NCBI GenBank assembly: GCA_036937835.1
Contig: CM072861.1
Span: 4,380,001 to 4,444,000 of the forward strand
DNA from: Pampus argenteus
Lineage: Eukaryota > Chordata > Actinopteri > Scombriformes > Stromateidae
Length of the DNA stretch: 64,000 bases
Direction: 5' to 3'
A program made the position numbers and the translations under genes. The notes beneath the pieces were generated by a model. That model worked only from the letters and a program-made list of their open reading frames with translations. It made no database searches and was not told where the DNA came from. Numbering within the stretch: the first letter of the stretch is position 1; every line of letters starts with the position of its first letter. Positions 1 through 14,903 of this stretch are shown here, piece after piece.

Positions 1-1235
1 CTGAAAACATTATTGAAAATGGCTGGATTATGGTTTGATTTTTCAGTCGTATCACAAACCAATGAACGAAAACATCAAAACATAACAAAACCTTCCTCAC
101 GCTGACGTTCCATACCCACTCATGTCCACACCCAAGGAAAAAAACAAAAAAAACAAACAGCATTCAATACAAAAAGGGAAGAAAAATAGGATTATGTTTT
201 TCCACTCCAGTGCGTGCTGTTGTTCTGCTCGGATGTTGCCCGAGAAGCCGGATCAGACCACCAAACCTTCCGACATCAGCTGTGCTTCCAGGTAACAGGT
301 CGCAGCATTAGAAGAAGAATCTTTACACCATTACGTTAAGACGCAACTGAAAAACTGAGAGAAATCTTTCAGGGAGGTGAAGTAAATATAAAGAACTTGA
401 GATAATGTGGTTGCATAAGTGTGCAGAGTGTTACACGATTACATTCAAACTCATGTTAACCTGGAGTCAGCACACACCTGTCACCAATTAAACATATCTG
501 ATCAACCCCAAATAAAGGTCAGCTGTTCTAGTAGGCTTTTCATGACATTTTTTGTAGCCGGATCTTCCAGCACAAGCCGTGGTCTGCAGAGAGCTTCCAG
601 AGGATCAGAGGGATCTCACTATTCAAAGTATATTCAAAGTCCAAGGAATTAAATATACCATAGAAACACAGTGAAGACCGTCATCATCACGTGGAGAAGA
701 TATGGCACAACAGTGACATTACCAAAAACCAAGAACAGGATGTCTGTCCAAAGCTGATGATAATATATCCACTGTATATTAATATTACCTATTCATACCC
801 ATTTTTAAAACCAAGATATTACCATTACATGACATTATTATGTCCTCTTTATTATCAAAATATGACCCCGCTGTCAGCTTGTTATTACCGAGCTGGGATG
901 TAAAGCACTACTGAAAAACTTTATTTTGAAAGCGTCCATACTGAGTGTTTCCTGCGGTGCAGAAGAAGCTGTGTGGCTTCAGAGTCTTCCTGATATGCTC
1001 TGTGGCTTTAATCTAAACGCAAGAAAGAAGAAAAGAAGACGACTTCAGGCCAATCCAAAACCACAGTTACTACTATACTGAAAAATCACCTCGACCTCGT
1101 CTTCACTCATATAAACAGATGCTTCTATGAAACGTTGAGCCTGGCTTTAATGAACTGAACATTTGGTTTGTCATCAGCTGTAGAGCCTCCCTGTTAATCT
1201 CCATCCATGATTGATTTATTGACAAATGTTGCTGA

Positions 1236-1236
1236 C

Positions 1237-1320
<84 letters not shown>
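1236..1320. repeat. (AT)n microsatellite
   Basis: About 85 bases of near-perfect AT dinucleotide, ending in interrupted ATGT units. Confidence 0.97.
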
Positions 1321-2164
1321 AAAGACCTGTTGTAAGTCTATATTGACTTTTTTCAATATTTAACCAAGATCAAGATCTTTCCCTAACCTTAAAGTCCCCC
1401 TTTAGTCACAAACCAACCACATGTTTGTTCACTGTGATGTTTGAGCATCGCTGTGCAGTATATGACATATGTGCAGTTTAACACAAGCAGTCTGTCTTTT
1501 ACCGAGAGTTTTCATTGTCTCCGATAAGAAGGTGATGGTTTCAATGTCTTCAGGATCTCAAAGGCTTGTTAACAGATTTAAAACACTGAGACATGCAGTA
1601 GAAAGGCACAGGTATGAGCCGAGGACAAGACATCTGATCCATGTCCCACGTACACAGGAGCTCTGCAGTATTGTATCCAGAGGCTCTATATGGCCTCATC
1701 ATCATCATCATCTGTGTCTATGTGTATATAACACACAGACAGCTTTCTCCTTTTTGTATTTCTATTAAATATTATAGCGGGAGATTGTGTGAAATTCTTC
1801 TGCAAGAAAAGTATTTCATTAAAAAAAAAAAACACAGCCTTTTCCAACAACTTTTTTCAGGCAGCAGCTCTGCGGATTCCTGCCTGAGGGTTTCCATCTC
1901 AGAGCGTTCTATAGCAACTCCATTAGCAGCCCGCTTCAGTGGAAAACAGAGGACGCCTCGGGCCTGTGGAGCTTCTCTGAACCCTTTCACCTTACGTTTG
2001 AACAGAATGACAAGCAGAGACAGTAACACAAAACCAGATTAAACCACTAATGGCTCCAGACAAACATTAGCTGGTGGCCACACATGACCCCCAGTGCCTC
2101 TGTGCATATCATATTATACATATTATAGTTAAGTCAGGTAGAAGATATATAAGCATAATATTAT

Positions 2165-2168
<4 letters not shown>

Positions 2169-2211
<43 letters not shown>

Positions 2212-2233
2212 GTCTCTCTCTCTCTCTCTCTCT
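2169..2233. repeat. (CT)n microsatellite
   Basis: Polypurine/polypyrimidine CT tract of about 60 bases with three interruptions. The Leu/Ser-rich open frame across it is a repeat artefact. Confidence 0.95.
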
Positions 2234-2643
2234 TCAGTCTAATATATAGTCAACGACACAAACAACATATGGAAAACCTCACAATTCAGATACACTTGTA
2301 TGAAGAGATTTAGTGGACAACTTTCTTTTAGAGTTTTTGTCCGTCCGCTTTTGTCAGCACACGGTGAAAACATAGATGTATGTTTCTAAAAGCACACAGT
2401 CACTGCTTCACGTCTGCCTTGCGGTGATTGGACTGTGGTGATTAGAGCATGGGTATTTCTGTGTGGTGCGAGGCCTATTCTGGGCTGCAGAGCCCCGTCT
2501 CTGGTCTCCTATAGAGAAAGAGACAGAGAGGCAGAGGGTGTGAGGAACACACAGCAAGTCAGGACGCTTTGAAGGTCAATGCTGCCGTCTTTCATCAGCA
2601 GCCCTTCTTCAGTCTACAGCTGTGTGAAGGGAAAACAGGCACT

Positions 2644-2651
2644 GTGCGTGC

Positions 2652-2700
<49 letters not shown>
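2644..2700. repeat. (GT)n microsatellite
   Basis: GT dinucleotide tract with GCGT units at its left end and GGGTGGG at its right end. Confidence 0.95.
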
Positions 2701-2701
<1 letters not shown>

Positions 2702-3246
2702 AACAGAAGTTGGCCAGTGGTTCCTAAAGTTGTACATTTTCCAGCTGCACAGTCAGGATCGTTTCTAAACTTCACCCAGCATTTTGATGTCAGCAATATT
2801 AATATTTCTTTATCTTGTTGACATTTTAGATTTCTTTCCAGTGAGATATTATTGAGCTGAAGATTTAGTTCTATTTAAAACATAAATAGAATTGTATCAT
2901 GTTCTGAATTTATTCTTATTTAAAACAATAATTGATAAAAATGCTGTGTGTTTGTTGAAATAGTTATGGAGCCATGTCCCGGTTACCATGGATAGCTCAG
3001 TATGTGTTCGTGCCTGCAACTTTCCATATTACACAGTGTGCAGTGTTCACGTCTAACAGAGACTCACACACACACACCAGCGTGCTGTGATTGCATGTTT
3101 TGTGTTGCAGGCAGCCTCGCTCTTTGCTTCATGTTAGTTTTGTATACGTGAAACAACGTTGACCGGAGCCACAAATCCATCTATAGCGTCTATATGTTGT
3201 TTGTTTGAGATTCTCAGAAAACACCAACCTGCAGTGAAAGCGTGCG

Positions 3247-3300
3247 TTGTGTGTGTGTGTGTGTGCGTGTGTGTGCGTGTGCGTGTGCGTGTGTGTGTGT
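3247..3300. repeat. (GT)n microsatellite
   Basis: GT tract interrupted by GCGT units. Open frames on both strands here are Cys/Val or Thr/His repeat artefacts. Confidence 0.95.
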
Positions 3301-3879
3301 CCACTCTCCGTGCTGTTAATTTCCTGCAGCAGGAGGCTTTCAGTCCATTTGACGCAGACGTACAATTATGATTCACTCTTACATTTAGCTTCTCCTTTTT
3401 CTGCAGAGCTAAATTGTCAGCTGCCTCCTCCCAGCGTCACACTGTTCTTTGTTGTGGCTGTTTTCCTGTCTTGTTTTTGTTTTTTGTTTTTTCTTATATA
3501 TTATCATCATTCTTTTTTTTTTTCCTCCTACCACCAAACAGCTTCATATTTCCCAAAAATACGATCGCTATTGTGACCAATTAAGAGATGCACAAATATC
3601 TTCCTTTTTTTTTTATTGCCACGTGTAAGCCATTTCCTCTCTAGATTATGGCATTTACGTTGTTTGGAAATTGTTTTTGGGGGAAAAAGAAGGTGACTTA
3701 TTTGTTTTTATTTTTATTTTTTATTTTTTTTGCAGCTCTACAAAGACATAAAACACATTTCTTATGAAAGTTTCAATGTTTCGACTTTGATCTACGCTTT
3801 CTCACTTTTGAGAATTTTGACATAATGAAAGGACTGCGTTTACTGCCCACACCACATAACACTGTTAGCTTCCTGCTTT

Positions 3880-3880
<1 letters not shown>

Positions 3881-3916
<36 letters not shown>

Positions 3917-3932
3917 GGGTGGGTGTGTGTGA
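3881..3932. repeat. (GT)n microsatellite
   Basis: GT tract of about 50 bases with a GCGTGTGGGTGGG interruption near its right end. Confidence 0.95.
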
Positions 3933-6900
3933 GCCTCTGTGTGTCTGATTACAGCTCAGTTATTAGGTGAGACAACAGTGCCCTCTGCAGTTTCAGGTAA
4001 AACACCTATAGTTTTGTACTACCGACAGTAACAGTACAGTGTGTGTATTTAGTGTGTCTGTATACTCTCTATGTTGTGTTTCGCCTCTCAGTGTCTCCAC
4101 TGTTGCTGCATTTTGAAGCCAGTGAGAGTCATCAAACATAAAGCGTTACTTGACACACTTGAAAGCAGCCCGTGTGCTTTGATGCCGAGAGAGGAGACGG
4201 AGGTGTAGCAGCTGTGTGGACTGTAGTTATGGATACATGACAGAGGAGGCCAATCAGCAGCTCCAGGTTATTCTAACCAACATCTCCATACAGCTCTGTC
4301 TGGGAGTGTGGAGCATTTAGAATGACTTTCATGAACGGAACGTAGTAGAAAGCAATGCATACAATCAAGCAATATTCACCAATATTCACCTGGGCTGTCT
4401 CAGACTTCTAGAAACGAGAACATCTGCCATGAGAATAACTTTAAAGTCCCCGTCCAAGTAAAAAAAAAATAAGAAAAGAAAAAGCTTTTTATCTTGTTCC
4501 TTCAGTTGGATGTTGTTCTGTTCTCTGTGCAGAGTTTGTTTTCACATCCATCCGCTGAAGGAGGAAAGTTTTTTTTTCTGTGCTCACAATAAATCTCAGT
4601 ATGAGGGGGTTTTTTTTCAAACTTTTAAGTCCTTTTTTGAATCACTCAGAGTCCAGTCACAAACACACTGTGGAGCAGGTAGTGTGTGGTTGTGCTCTGG
4701 GTTTGAGATAAACAGCTCTTATACCCAGCTGATCTTCTCATGCCGGGATGCAGATGAGAGTTTTCAGCAGCAACATGAATGAATCAATGTCTGACCTGGA
4801 CTAACAGCTATATAACATAAACTTAATTTAAAAAAAAAAAAAATCTCATCATTATCATCATGGCACCCAATATACTGAGACTTTTTAGAAGTTCTTTTTT
4901 ATATCTTGTGGTTTTTGTTGTCATATTTCAGCACAGCAGCTTCTCAGTAAATCTCATCATCAACTGCAGGCTGTAATATTCTCTGTGACCGTCACATGAC
5001 CACATCTCGTTTGTAGTTGGTTTGTAACTTGGAACGAGTAAACCTCACAGAGGAAAGTAGAGTAAGGTGCATGGTGCCTTTCTGAAGTTCAATAAACAGA
5101 GGCTGGTCTCTGGTCCTCCCCCCGGGTTCAGGATGGGGGAATACATTTCAGAAATAACACAAATGTCACATATAGATATAGAGACACAGAGGGCTGTGGC
5201 TGGCAGTGAAAGGGCATGGGTGCAGTGTAGAGAGCAAAGGATGGCATTTGAACTGATGTCAGAAAGCACATGAAAGTACGTCGGCGCGGGGAAAAAAAAA
5301 ACACTGATTGTTGTTTTTGAGGTTGAAAGGTAAAAGAGCTCTGAAAGGGTGAAACAGGCACGGGGGCGGATGGAGGGGGGTCAGCATTACAAACAGCCAG
5401 GTGGGGTTGCTGCTAGGTGGCAGGACCCTAGGTACAAACACAGTGCAGTAAGAGACACTTCAGGGTGTCTGCAGTGCATCTGAAGGCATTTAGCTCGATG
5501 TGTTATAGGCAAACAAGTGCTCTCATTATTCACTTTACTCACCTACGTCTCAGCCAGAGATGCCACGTCATCATTTTTTCAGGAAATATTACTCAGAAAT
5601 GGCAGCAATCAGCATGTCAGTGGTACATATGAAATGTGACGACCGGATAGAGGATTATATTTATCATTTTTCATAGATTTCATTCCACATTTTTAGCTCC
5701 TTGTTGTATTTGTTTGCATCTTATTGCCCCTGCCGGTGAAGGTGTTGGTTGATTGTGGTTCAGGTATTGGACTCAGTGTGATTAGTGACAGCGTATAGAA
5801 CACCAGAAAATACACGAGCATAAAATGATATGATTTATTCACTTTTCACCATTTTATATCGTTAGCAAATAATAACTCGTCGACAGAAATCCCGAGAACT
5901 TTTTGAGAAGTTTTCTTTCAGGAATCTAAGTGATTACACACTGTGACTGCAGCTTTTTATATGATGCCTCCTGTGTTAGAACATTACCTGCTGGTGAAGA
6001 TACCGCTGTCACACCATAGATCAGAGAATCTGACTTGATCGGATGACAAACACATAAACGGCTTTAATGATCCCTGACAGTTCCGGATCCTAAATACATA
6101 CACCTGCACATTTAAAGTGTAGTAGGTGTGAAGAGATGAAGGTTCTTCCCAGTCTCATGACATTATAACATTGCAGCTGATGTGTTCACTGGCTGTAAAG
6201 CCGTTGTAATTGCCCGTTCTCTCTGTGCTTGTAAAAGCTGGTAAGTGTTTTGTCAGACAATCAAACTGATGCGATCATCCACCTTATACTGATGACTGAT
6301 GAACTGTGCATCCCTTATCTCAACCCTGAATTACAAGAAAATGTGTGTGTGTGTGTGTGTCCGAACGAATATGCCCAAACTGCCTCTGATGTCTTATGAG
6401 CATCATGAATCTTAGTCATATCTTATTGTGTTGCAGCACTGTGTCACCAATCAATTCTGTCTTCTTTATCTTTAAAGAAGACAGGAAGATAAAGATATGA
6501 GTCATTGCTACCCTCCCTCTCTCTCCCCGCTGACACAGACTACAAGATCCTCCACTCCTCCACTCATCTATTCATCCATCTCCTCCTTTTTTCTGCGGAC
6601 AGGTGGAAAAGTGCGCTGTGCGGATATGATTACTCATCATTACTATCGACGTTGTCATCATGGCAGCTGTCATCAGGACTGGAGCAGCAGCTTACACAGT
6701 CAGATTGTGTCCATGTTTCCACTCTGAGACGGACTACTGACTTTAGTGCTGTTCTGCAATATGACTCAAAATGAGTCTTTATCTTCATAATTGTCCCAAA
6801 ACCTTAATAATAAAAAATAATAATAATAATACAGCATTTCTTTTGTGAATAATAGTTTTCTAATTACAACTCAATAATCCTTAAGTAAAGAGTTCATAAG

Positions 6901-7048
6901 GAAAAGCTACAAAAGCATTAATTAAATCAGCATCATTTAATATCCTCAGCAATTAAGTGATTGGGCACCATCTGAGTACCATTTGTGTTTACGAAAGATA
7001 CTGTTCATTCTATTTCATTCATTACATAACAATACAAACCCACTGTCT

Positions 7049-7050
<2 letters not shown>

Positions 7051-7105
<55 letters not shown>

Positions 7106-7110
7106 TATAT
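7051..7110. repeat. (AT)n microsatellite
   Basis: About 60 bases of AT repeat with one ATAC interruption. Confidence 0.96.
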
Positions 7111-10100
7111 TAAATATGAATAGTAACAGTAAAGGTTGTGTCGCTGTGTTAATTGTTCATTAATTTTCAATTAAATATTTGCAAAAGAATCAGTATCCGA
7201 GTATGTTTCCATTAAAATGTCTATTCTCTTCCTGTAAAACAGTTTCAAATGTGTGCTGACTCGGGGCACATCCAATCAGATGTGAGTATGGCTAGCTGCA
7301 CCAGTCATATACACAGATCTCTTTATTCCACATATTACTGCATTCTTGTTGACTCAATAATAAAATGACATTTCAGAGTCGGCTCTGTTTGTTTGCCTTT
7401 CATTGCATATTAACATATAGACTCCTTATTTGACGTATCAGATTCAGCTGTAACATTAGTGTCAAAGTACCAGATTCCTATACTATACCAGACCATGAAT
7501 GGAGTTTAGACACATCATTATGTGATTATACAATATATAATACTTACACCCATCTCATAAATGATGTACATTGTGGTCATGTGCAACATAAGGGCCTAAC
7601 TCTGCCCTCAATGTAGACACTCTGAAATAAGCTACAGTTATGAACACACACACAGTGGGGCACACACTGGCAGACACTAATAACTGCCTCAGAGTATCAT
7701 AAAGCCTAACGTGGAGCACAACGTTTGATATTATTATTGGTAATATTATTGTGATGCAGCTATATGCCAACTTTAAAGTAGTTTTCAATTCAGCCCATTT
7801 CTCATCGTAATGTACCCATGCTAAATCCCTTCCAATCCAATTTTAAAAAGACGTAGATAAAAAATAATTTCATCATTTTATGTGTCATATGCCAAATCAA
7901 ACCATCAGAAACAGAACATAAACCACCTGAGCTCCTGACAGCTACGTATGACCCAGCTCCTTAGATACCTGTCGTCAGCTGGCTTTGAAGAGCTACGACA
8001 GAAAGAGAAAAGCAATGCACAACTAGCAGACTGGAACATCTACAAATGTGACTAAAGAGTCGGTGAAGAGCACATGATGGAAGTACGGCGGTAGAGGTTG
8101 TTAAACAGCTAATGCGGCATGAATTCACAGATCTCAATGTTGCAGCTGTCATGTAGGGAAGACACGTGGAAGACACTGCAATGTTACCAAACAGAAATGC
8201 TTTAATAGACCTGCACACAGATACAACTACAGACGTATGATGAAGTGCACCAACGCTTTCACTGTGCATTTCTGAACATTAGTATATCCTCCAAAAATGG
8301 AAACGGTGGTTGCGGATAGATGCAAATAACAAATGAAAAGAAGTATACTTACAGTTGTGCAGACACCGGAGATAATTCTGTTAATAATTCAGCTCAAGAC
8401 AGACATGTCCGTTTGGTATTATTAATTATATTCACTTTTATCATTGTTGAAAACATTGTTTTGCAGACATGTATGCAGATTCTTAACACAAGAACCAATC
8501 AGCTGAGATTTAATGCTGCTCCTACCGGTTCCTCAAACCAATAGTATTGAGTGTAGCTATCACTGCCTTTAGGACTACCAGGACCATCATTAATAGCACC
8601 ACTATTACTGGGTTGTAGTAGTTAACAATAGACAGGCCGAGGTGTGTGTTTGGATATCAAACTCCTCCTGATCTGACTACAGATTTGGGTGTGTGTGTGG
8701 TAACTCTGCATTGCCCCATGTTTTCATGGTTTTCATCTAACTCATTAAGACACTTATGCAAGTGAAGCTGTGGCAGCAGTAGGTCCAGGCAAACAGCCTG
8801 AGCCTCACAGCTTCTAAGTGTAAACCACACACAGGCTGACACTCTCATGTTCCAGAGTAGCTTTATAATTGGAGCTTTTTATGCTCTGACCTGAGCGCGT
8901 ACACCAGAGGAGCCTCTGCAGCGTCTGACTCACAGCCGAAGGTGCCCACGTTCTTCAGCCATGAAAGCTCCAGGACTGCGTATATTGGCTCAGACGATTT
9001 CAGAGAGCTGGCAGTGGAAGTGGAATTTTATACACAATGTACTGCATGAGCTTAGCGGGTCCTTTTTACTGTTTGGCAGCTGCACGCGGCGAGGAAAAGC
9101 TTTGTTGATATTGTGCTCTTAGTTCTTCCTTTAACTTGACAGCCGCAGCGTTTCTCACTCCTCTCTGGTTGAATGTTTAGAGCCCGTGTCACCTTTTGAC
9201 CCTGGAGTACACCTGTACTGTATCACTGTAGCCGAGTGAGAAGTTAACCCACGACAGGTCAGCAGAAACAAGATTTCCAGGCTGTTACGTTCAAGAAGCG
9301 TGGACTCATTAATGTGTTCCAAAGAGACAGGAAGCACAGAGGGCTGCACAATCTGCATGTAACACTGGATGGGTTTTAATAGATTTCCTACATGGGTTTG
9401 TTTCTCAGTTTGATTACAGGTAGGTTTTTACAATAACAGTAATTTGGTTGTTTTTTTTTATAAAAAATGCTGATATAACCAATCACAGCGGCCAGAATCT
9501 GAGTTTAAATAAACATACATATAACCTCACTTAAATATGATCATAAATGCATCAGTTTCTCATTACTTCATGGCATAAGATACAGAGAACCCTTCAGTGC
9601 ATCATTATCAGTCCTGCAACCGTGCACACACAAAGGAACACTGGAGGTTTGTTGTTGTTGTTGTTGTTGTTGTGCAACTGTCAGGCTGCTCATGCCATTC
9701 CCACATCCCACACCTATTTAGTAATCTTTCAGCTGGAACTATCTTATCAGTTCTTTCCAATCGCTTTGGTGTTTTTGCTCCTGAAATAAAAATGCAAACT
9801 GCTCCGTGATACATTTCATCTACGTCAGGTTCATAAATCATGCTTTGTTTTTCTGTGCCTGCCTGCAAACTTCAAAAAGTCATTTATTTTGTTATCACTG
9901 AAAGAAAAAAAAAGAAAGAAATTAAGATGCCATAGAAAATATGTTATTCTACCGGAAAACATGCTGTAACAAACCTAACCAAACCTAAAATCCAAGGTGA
10001 TCTTTAAAATGTCCAGTTTATCAGACCAAAGAAATGCAATTAACAATCACATAAGACTATAAACAAACCTTTACTAATGACTGGAACTGATAGGTGTCTG

Positions 10101-11003
10101 ACATGTAGCTTTAAAAATTATTTAAAGGAATAATCCTGATCAAAATAGTCGCATCACGTATTACATGTCCACACACGTAACTGAATTATTTAAAAAAAAT
10201 TAAAAAAAACCTTTCGCATCAAAAGAACGAGAAAGAAAAAAATGTATAATGTGTTCGACGGAGAATAAGAAGTAAGTAACGGAGCATAAATTGAGAAACA
10301 TAGCAGAATAGGAAATTAATTGATAAGGGACGTGAAATTCAGCTGTCAATCATAATCCTCATTCACTAAGCCTGATTCATTCATTATTATTCTTCAATGA
10401 TTTGTAATAATTGCTGTCTTGGTTTTTAATCCTGTGCAAATCCTGTATGTCTGTCATGTCTTTTTCTAATTTTTAACACTTTCAAATATATATATATATA
10501 TATATATATTTCCAAATACAAATGAGGAGATACCAAATCATGACAGCATCAATATCTAAAGCTCACTGCACATACAGTAGCACTAACAACAGAACGGTCT
10601 GTCATGGCTGTGAGGTTAACACAACGTCCAGCGCACACACTCGTCTCAGCACGGAGAACCAATCAGAAAAGGAGGAAAGTCAAGTCAGTAAATTAGAAAA
10701 TGAAAGTTTTATATTTTTAATCCTGTGAGGTGATAATGTTAGAACAGTCCAGCATGGGTTTAAGACTGGACGTGCAGATGTATCTAATGGTGTGAAGCAA
10801 AGCAAGTAAAGTAAAGAAAACTGAATTTAAAGCTGCACTAATCAATGTTTATATATTAACTATGGATCAGATGAGTATGTGTAATGTACAAACCTACAGA
10901 GATTTATCACCATCTCAGTTCCTGTCAGCTCTATGGAGCATCTTTATGCTGATAAGTTTGGTTTTATGACCCTCAGCTTTATTGTTTTGATTCAGTTGGG
11001 TTC

Positions 11004-11028
11004 CAGCAGCAGCAGCAGCAGCAGCAGG
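11004..11028. repeat. short (CAG)n tract
   Basis: Eight uninterrupted CAG/AGC units in noncoding sequence. No exon with splice sites was found around it. Confidence 0.85.
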
Positions 11029-12419
11029 CAGCTGTTTTCAGTGGAAAAGCTCTACAAGCCCACCGTAACAGCAGACAGCCACCATTAGAGACCATGGCTG
11101 GAGAACACAGTCTTTAGCACCTACAGTATTTATTTCTCTCAGGAGACTGAAACAGAACCAAAAGGCGAGTGAATACTAGATTTACATCAGGTGACCACGA
11201 ACATGACCCGCTTTGACAACCACAATCGTTTTCAAAATCAAAGGTGGGAGCACAGAGAGGGACAGGAGGACACACAGTTGTCCATTAATGATTCTCAGTG
11301 TATTAACAGTTATACCTCTACACTCACCTCTTTGTTTAAATCTATATTTCCCTCATGTCTGCTCATAAAGCCTGTGGAATGAACCTTCCCTGCACTCACA
11401 GAAGGTGCTGATGTGATGATCTGTAGCAACTCCTCCAACTGGAGGCCACATTTCAGCTGACTGCAAATAAGCTCTGGCTGTTGTTTGTATTGCAGTGCGG
11501 GCCGAGTAGCCAACAGCTTCCCCCGTACAGTGTTGATAAATGCCTCGGCTCATCACTCTTTTATGACAATGAGGGAGGATGCCGGAATGGATAAGTGTCA
11601 GTCCAGTCAGGAATGAGCTGTGGGCTGGTCTCGGTGTGTCACGCTCCGGTGTCGGCCTGTGGTCTGCATTGAGCACGTGTTACTCTTCACTCAGCATCCC
11701 GGCCAGCTTTCTAGAGTCACACCAAAAACCACTGTGTGCCGCGCTCTCTCCCACAAACATCCACAGGAATATCATCTTCATGATTATTACACCAACCGAG
11801 TCTGTCCAGCAGCTGAGACCGGGATCTCTGGTCCTGAGTCCATGCCAAAAGGCAAAACGTTGAGCCTGCAGCGTTTTGCAGGAGGCCAGTGAATATACTG
11901 GGCTCGTTGTTGTTTTTTCCTCCTCTCCTGGAGCCAGAATCCAGCATTGAATCAGCATTTGTAAACCATTTAGTTTCTTTCAACTGTGCCAGCAACCGGC
12001 CCTCTGATGCCAACAGCATCTCTCTGCCTGTAGTGCCTTCAGCTTCCAGAGGTCAAGCACAAAGCCTTTTATTCCTCTTTATGAATATTTGGTGGCATTT
12101 TGAAGCCCGAACACTGGTTAATGAGACCCTCAATCTGATGGACTGGGCCTAACTAAAGAGTTAAAGGAAGGTTCACAATAAAATCATCTTTAAACAACAC
12201 TGAGGTGCCAAAATGGATATTGAAATTGTTTTTTTTTTCTTTGAAAATGAAGATATATATTTTGGTATTGTGCTGATAACTTTCTTCAATGTCGTGGACA
12301 ACATATATATTCTGTTGATATACTGTGAAATCTGTGATACAGTTGAAGTGCTTATGAAATATAAAAATGTGTGGTTTTAGGGGGTGAGCACAGGTTTTGG
12401 ATTCAATTTGGCAAGCTCA

Positions 12420-12620
12420 CAATATGTTATAATATATGTTATAACAAATTAGATATGCATTAATCAGCTTTAGAGATGTTTATATGTGGACGAAGCCAGG
12501 CTAGATGTTTCCCCCTGATTCCAGTCTTTATGCTAGGCCAGGCTTCGCGTCTAGCAAACAAACACGTTCCCTTAAATGTTGCACTATTCCTTTATTTCCT
12601 TTTATCTTCTTTGAGAACAC
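12420..12620 (-). mobile_element. dispersed teleost repeat (MITE/SINE-like), minus orientation
   Basis: On the minus strand this reads as a diverged copy of a repeat that is widespread in percomorph genomes. Its hallmarks are a GCATAAAGACTGGAA core, then a CAGGGGGAAACA-like block, then a GCCTGGC..CGTCC block and a CTCTAAAGCTGATTAAT block. A second copy in the opposite orientation lies at about 30.2-30.4 kb. I recognise it from recurrence in fish sequence and cannot name the family from sequence alone. Confidence 0.6.
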
Positions 12621-14903
12621 ACACGCAGCAAGGTGCAGACCAGCGTGGGCTCCAATGCGAGTCCATCATCTATTTCACCACACAGGACTTGAAGTAAATA
12701 GTGATTGTGTTATGAATAGATGAGTGCAACAAAACGGACATTTATGTACGTGAATGTCACACGCTCATCTTCAAAAGCAGGTAACCTTCACGACAACTGA
12801 GTTTTAGAGCGTGTCCGAGCAGCTGCCTCTTCTAAAGCCTTTATCCACTGCCGAGAGACTCTTTGTGCTCAAGGACGGCCGCTGGATCAACATCAGCCCG
12901 GCGTCGGTAAAAGCAGCAGAAAAGGCAGATGAAGGTGCTCGAAGTTAAAAGCACAGCAGCGTGCTTGGAGAGATAGAAGAAAAATGAAAGTCACACAGAG
13001 GGAGAGCAGAGAACAAACACGCCGGACAGAGAAAAAGAAAAAAAAACCACGATGGTGATGGTAATGAAGGCAGAGAAGAGACAGATCTACTGTTTACTGC
13101 TCTTCAAAGCAGCTATTTCAATCAAACGTTGGACATAATAGAGGAGATTGAGGTTATTTCACACCAAGCATGTTTGAATCTGGGGGATGTGTTCATTGAG
13201 CTCCTATCATTAGGTTAATTGAAAACAATGCTATTCCAATCTAGTAGCTAATAACAAGGAAAGAAACACATAACACAACGGAAAGTGTGAAAACACTGGA
13301 AGTCCAAATAAGTCCAGAGATTAGACAGGAGAGGGAACCTATTACAAGTTCATTTAAAGGTGCAAATGTTGAATCGGATTCTCTTCACAATCAGAATCAT
13401 CTTTATTATTATGCAACAAGTGCTACCGTATACTGAATGGTTAAAACTGACATGTTACTGTGATGCAAAGCCTCCGTTCAGTGTTTCTCAATAAGTGTCC
13501 TTGTGAGTTGTGGCAGCACAAACACTTACTAACCGAACCGAACAAACGTACCCGAGATAAAAGCACAACGTCAATGCTCTAAATAGCTGATTAGACATTG
13601 TTAGGAATACATTAGGTACTGACTAGATATTTCTGCTGCACTGCTGAAGCGGGAATGTGTCGGCTCCAAGAAACCAAACACAAAGTTGTACCTGTAGGTT
13701 TGATCGCTGCCCATCAGAGGAAACAGAGAGGAGATGCATCACACTCCATTCAGCTCCATTGAAAGCTGACCACATGATGGAAAACTTAGATAATAAAATA
13801 GTGCCATGACCTCTCACCCCCCGTGAAATGAATAAGAGAAAACGAATCAGAGAATAAAAACACTCTGCAGTAAGGACTCACTGCAGGGTGCGGAGCCTCC
13901 TCAGAAACATGCAAGAATGAAGTGAGGAAACTGTTTACATGGAATTCCATTGTTTCCGTGTTGAGGCATCCTGATGGGTGAAGTTAACAGAGGCAGGGTG
14001 TGTGCGGGCTACAGACATCAGAGGGAACTCCACAGACTGCTGCTAGCTGCTGCTGCTCCGGGCCCAGCTCCCTCAAAGCACCACCGATGCTTGTTTTCAC
14101 TCAATAACCACATCTCCATTCGTAATGTTAAAGAATAAAGACATGAGTTGTTGTTGGTTTGTTTGAGGGATCACATCAAGTTTTGATTGCTGCTGTTTGC
14201 TTCTGTCTCTACGGAGCTACTGAAGCATTGATTCGTGTCTATTTCAGCATCCTGCCTGTGGAGCATTTCATTTGCAACATTTACACAGAGCATGTCCACA
14301 TAAATCAGTTCTTAGATCAGGAGGAGGGAGAGTTAAAGAAAGGGAGACCTGGTTTAAAGTTAAGGTGAGTTCAGGGTTCTGTTAAGGTTAGTGTAAGGGG
14401 TTAGAGTTAGACATGTGGTGGTTAGAGTTAAGACTCCAGGAAATGAATGTACGTCAATGTAATGTCCTCTGAAGAGATGGAAACCCAACATGTGTAATAC
14501 AAGGCCATACTGTACATGCTGCTTTTAATGACATATGTCTTTCATATGTATCTTATATATAATTTGTGATTTTTTTTAATAGGACATGCACAAACTGGTG
14601 TTTATAGTCATGGAAATATTCTGACTTCACACAAACTCAATCAACACTTGCAACAGTGATAATGAAGTGTTTTAAAGGATCCTGTGTTCCCCACTTCAAT
14701 ATGCTGCTAACACAACAAACCCTTCTTCTGTGTTTGGCTCAAATTTAGAAATCGAGCTAAAATATTTCATATATCAATTTTTATTTTTTTTTAAATTGGG
14801 ACATGGTTTCAAAACAGCTATATAAACGCAACAGAAACAATAGTTATTGTTTTATTTGGTCAAATGTAACAAAAATCTGCGGTCAAATGCGAGCTGTGTG
14901 AAG

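Larger units (their letters stand above)
1..12400. other. gene-free region with simple repeats
   Basis: I find no exon, RNA gene or recognisable protein homology here on either strand. Open frames are short, low in complexity, or run through simple repeats. The sequence is AT-rich with many homopolymer runs. Notable contents are (AT)n, (CT)n and several (GT)n tracts, listed separately where long. In vertebrates the flank of NOCT on this side is gene-poor, and this stretch agrees with that. Confidence 0.6.
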
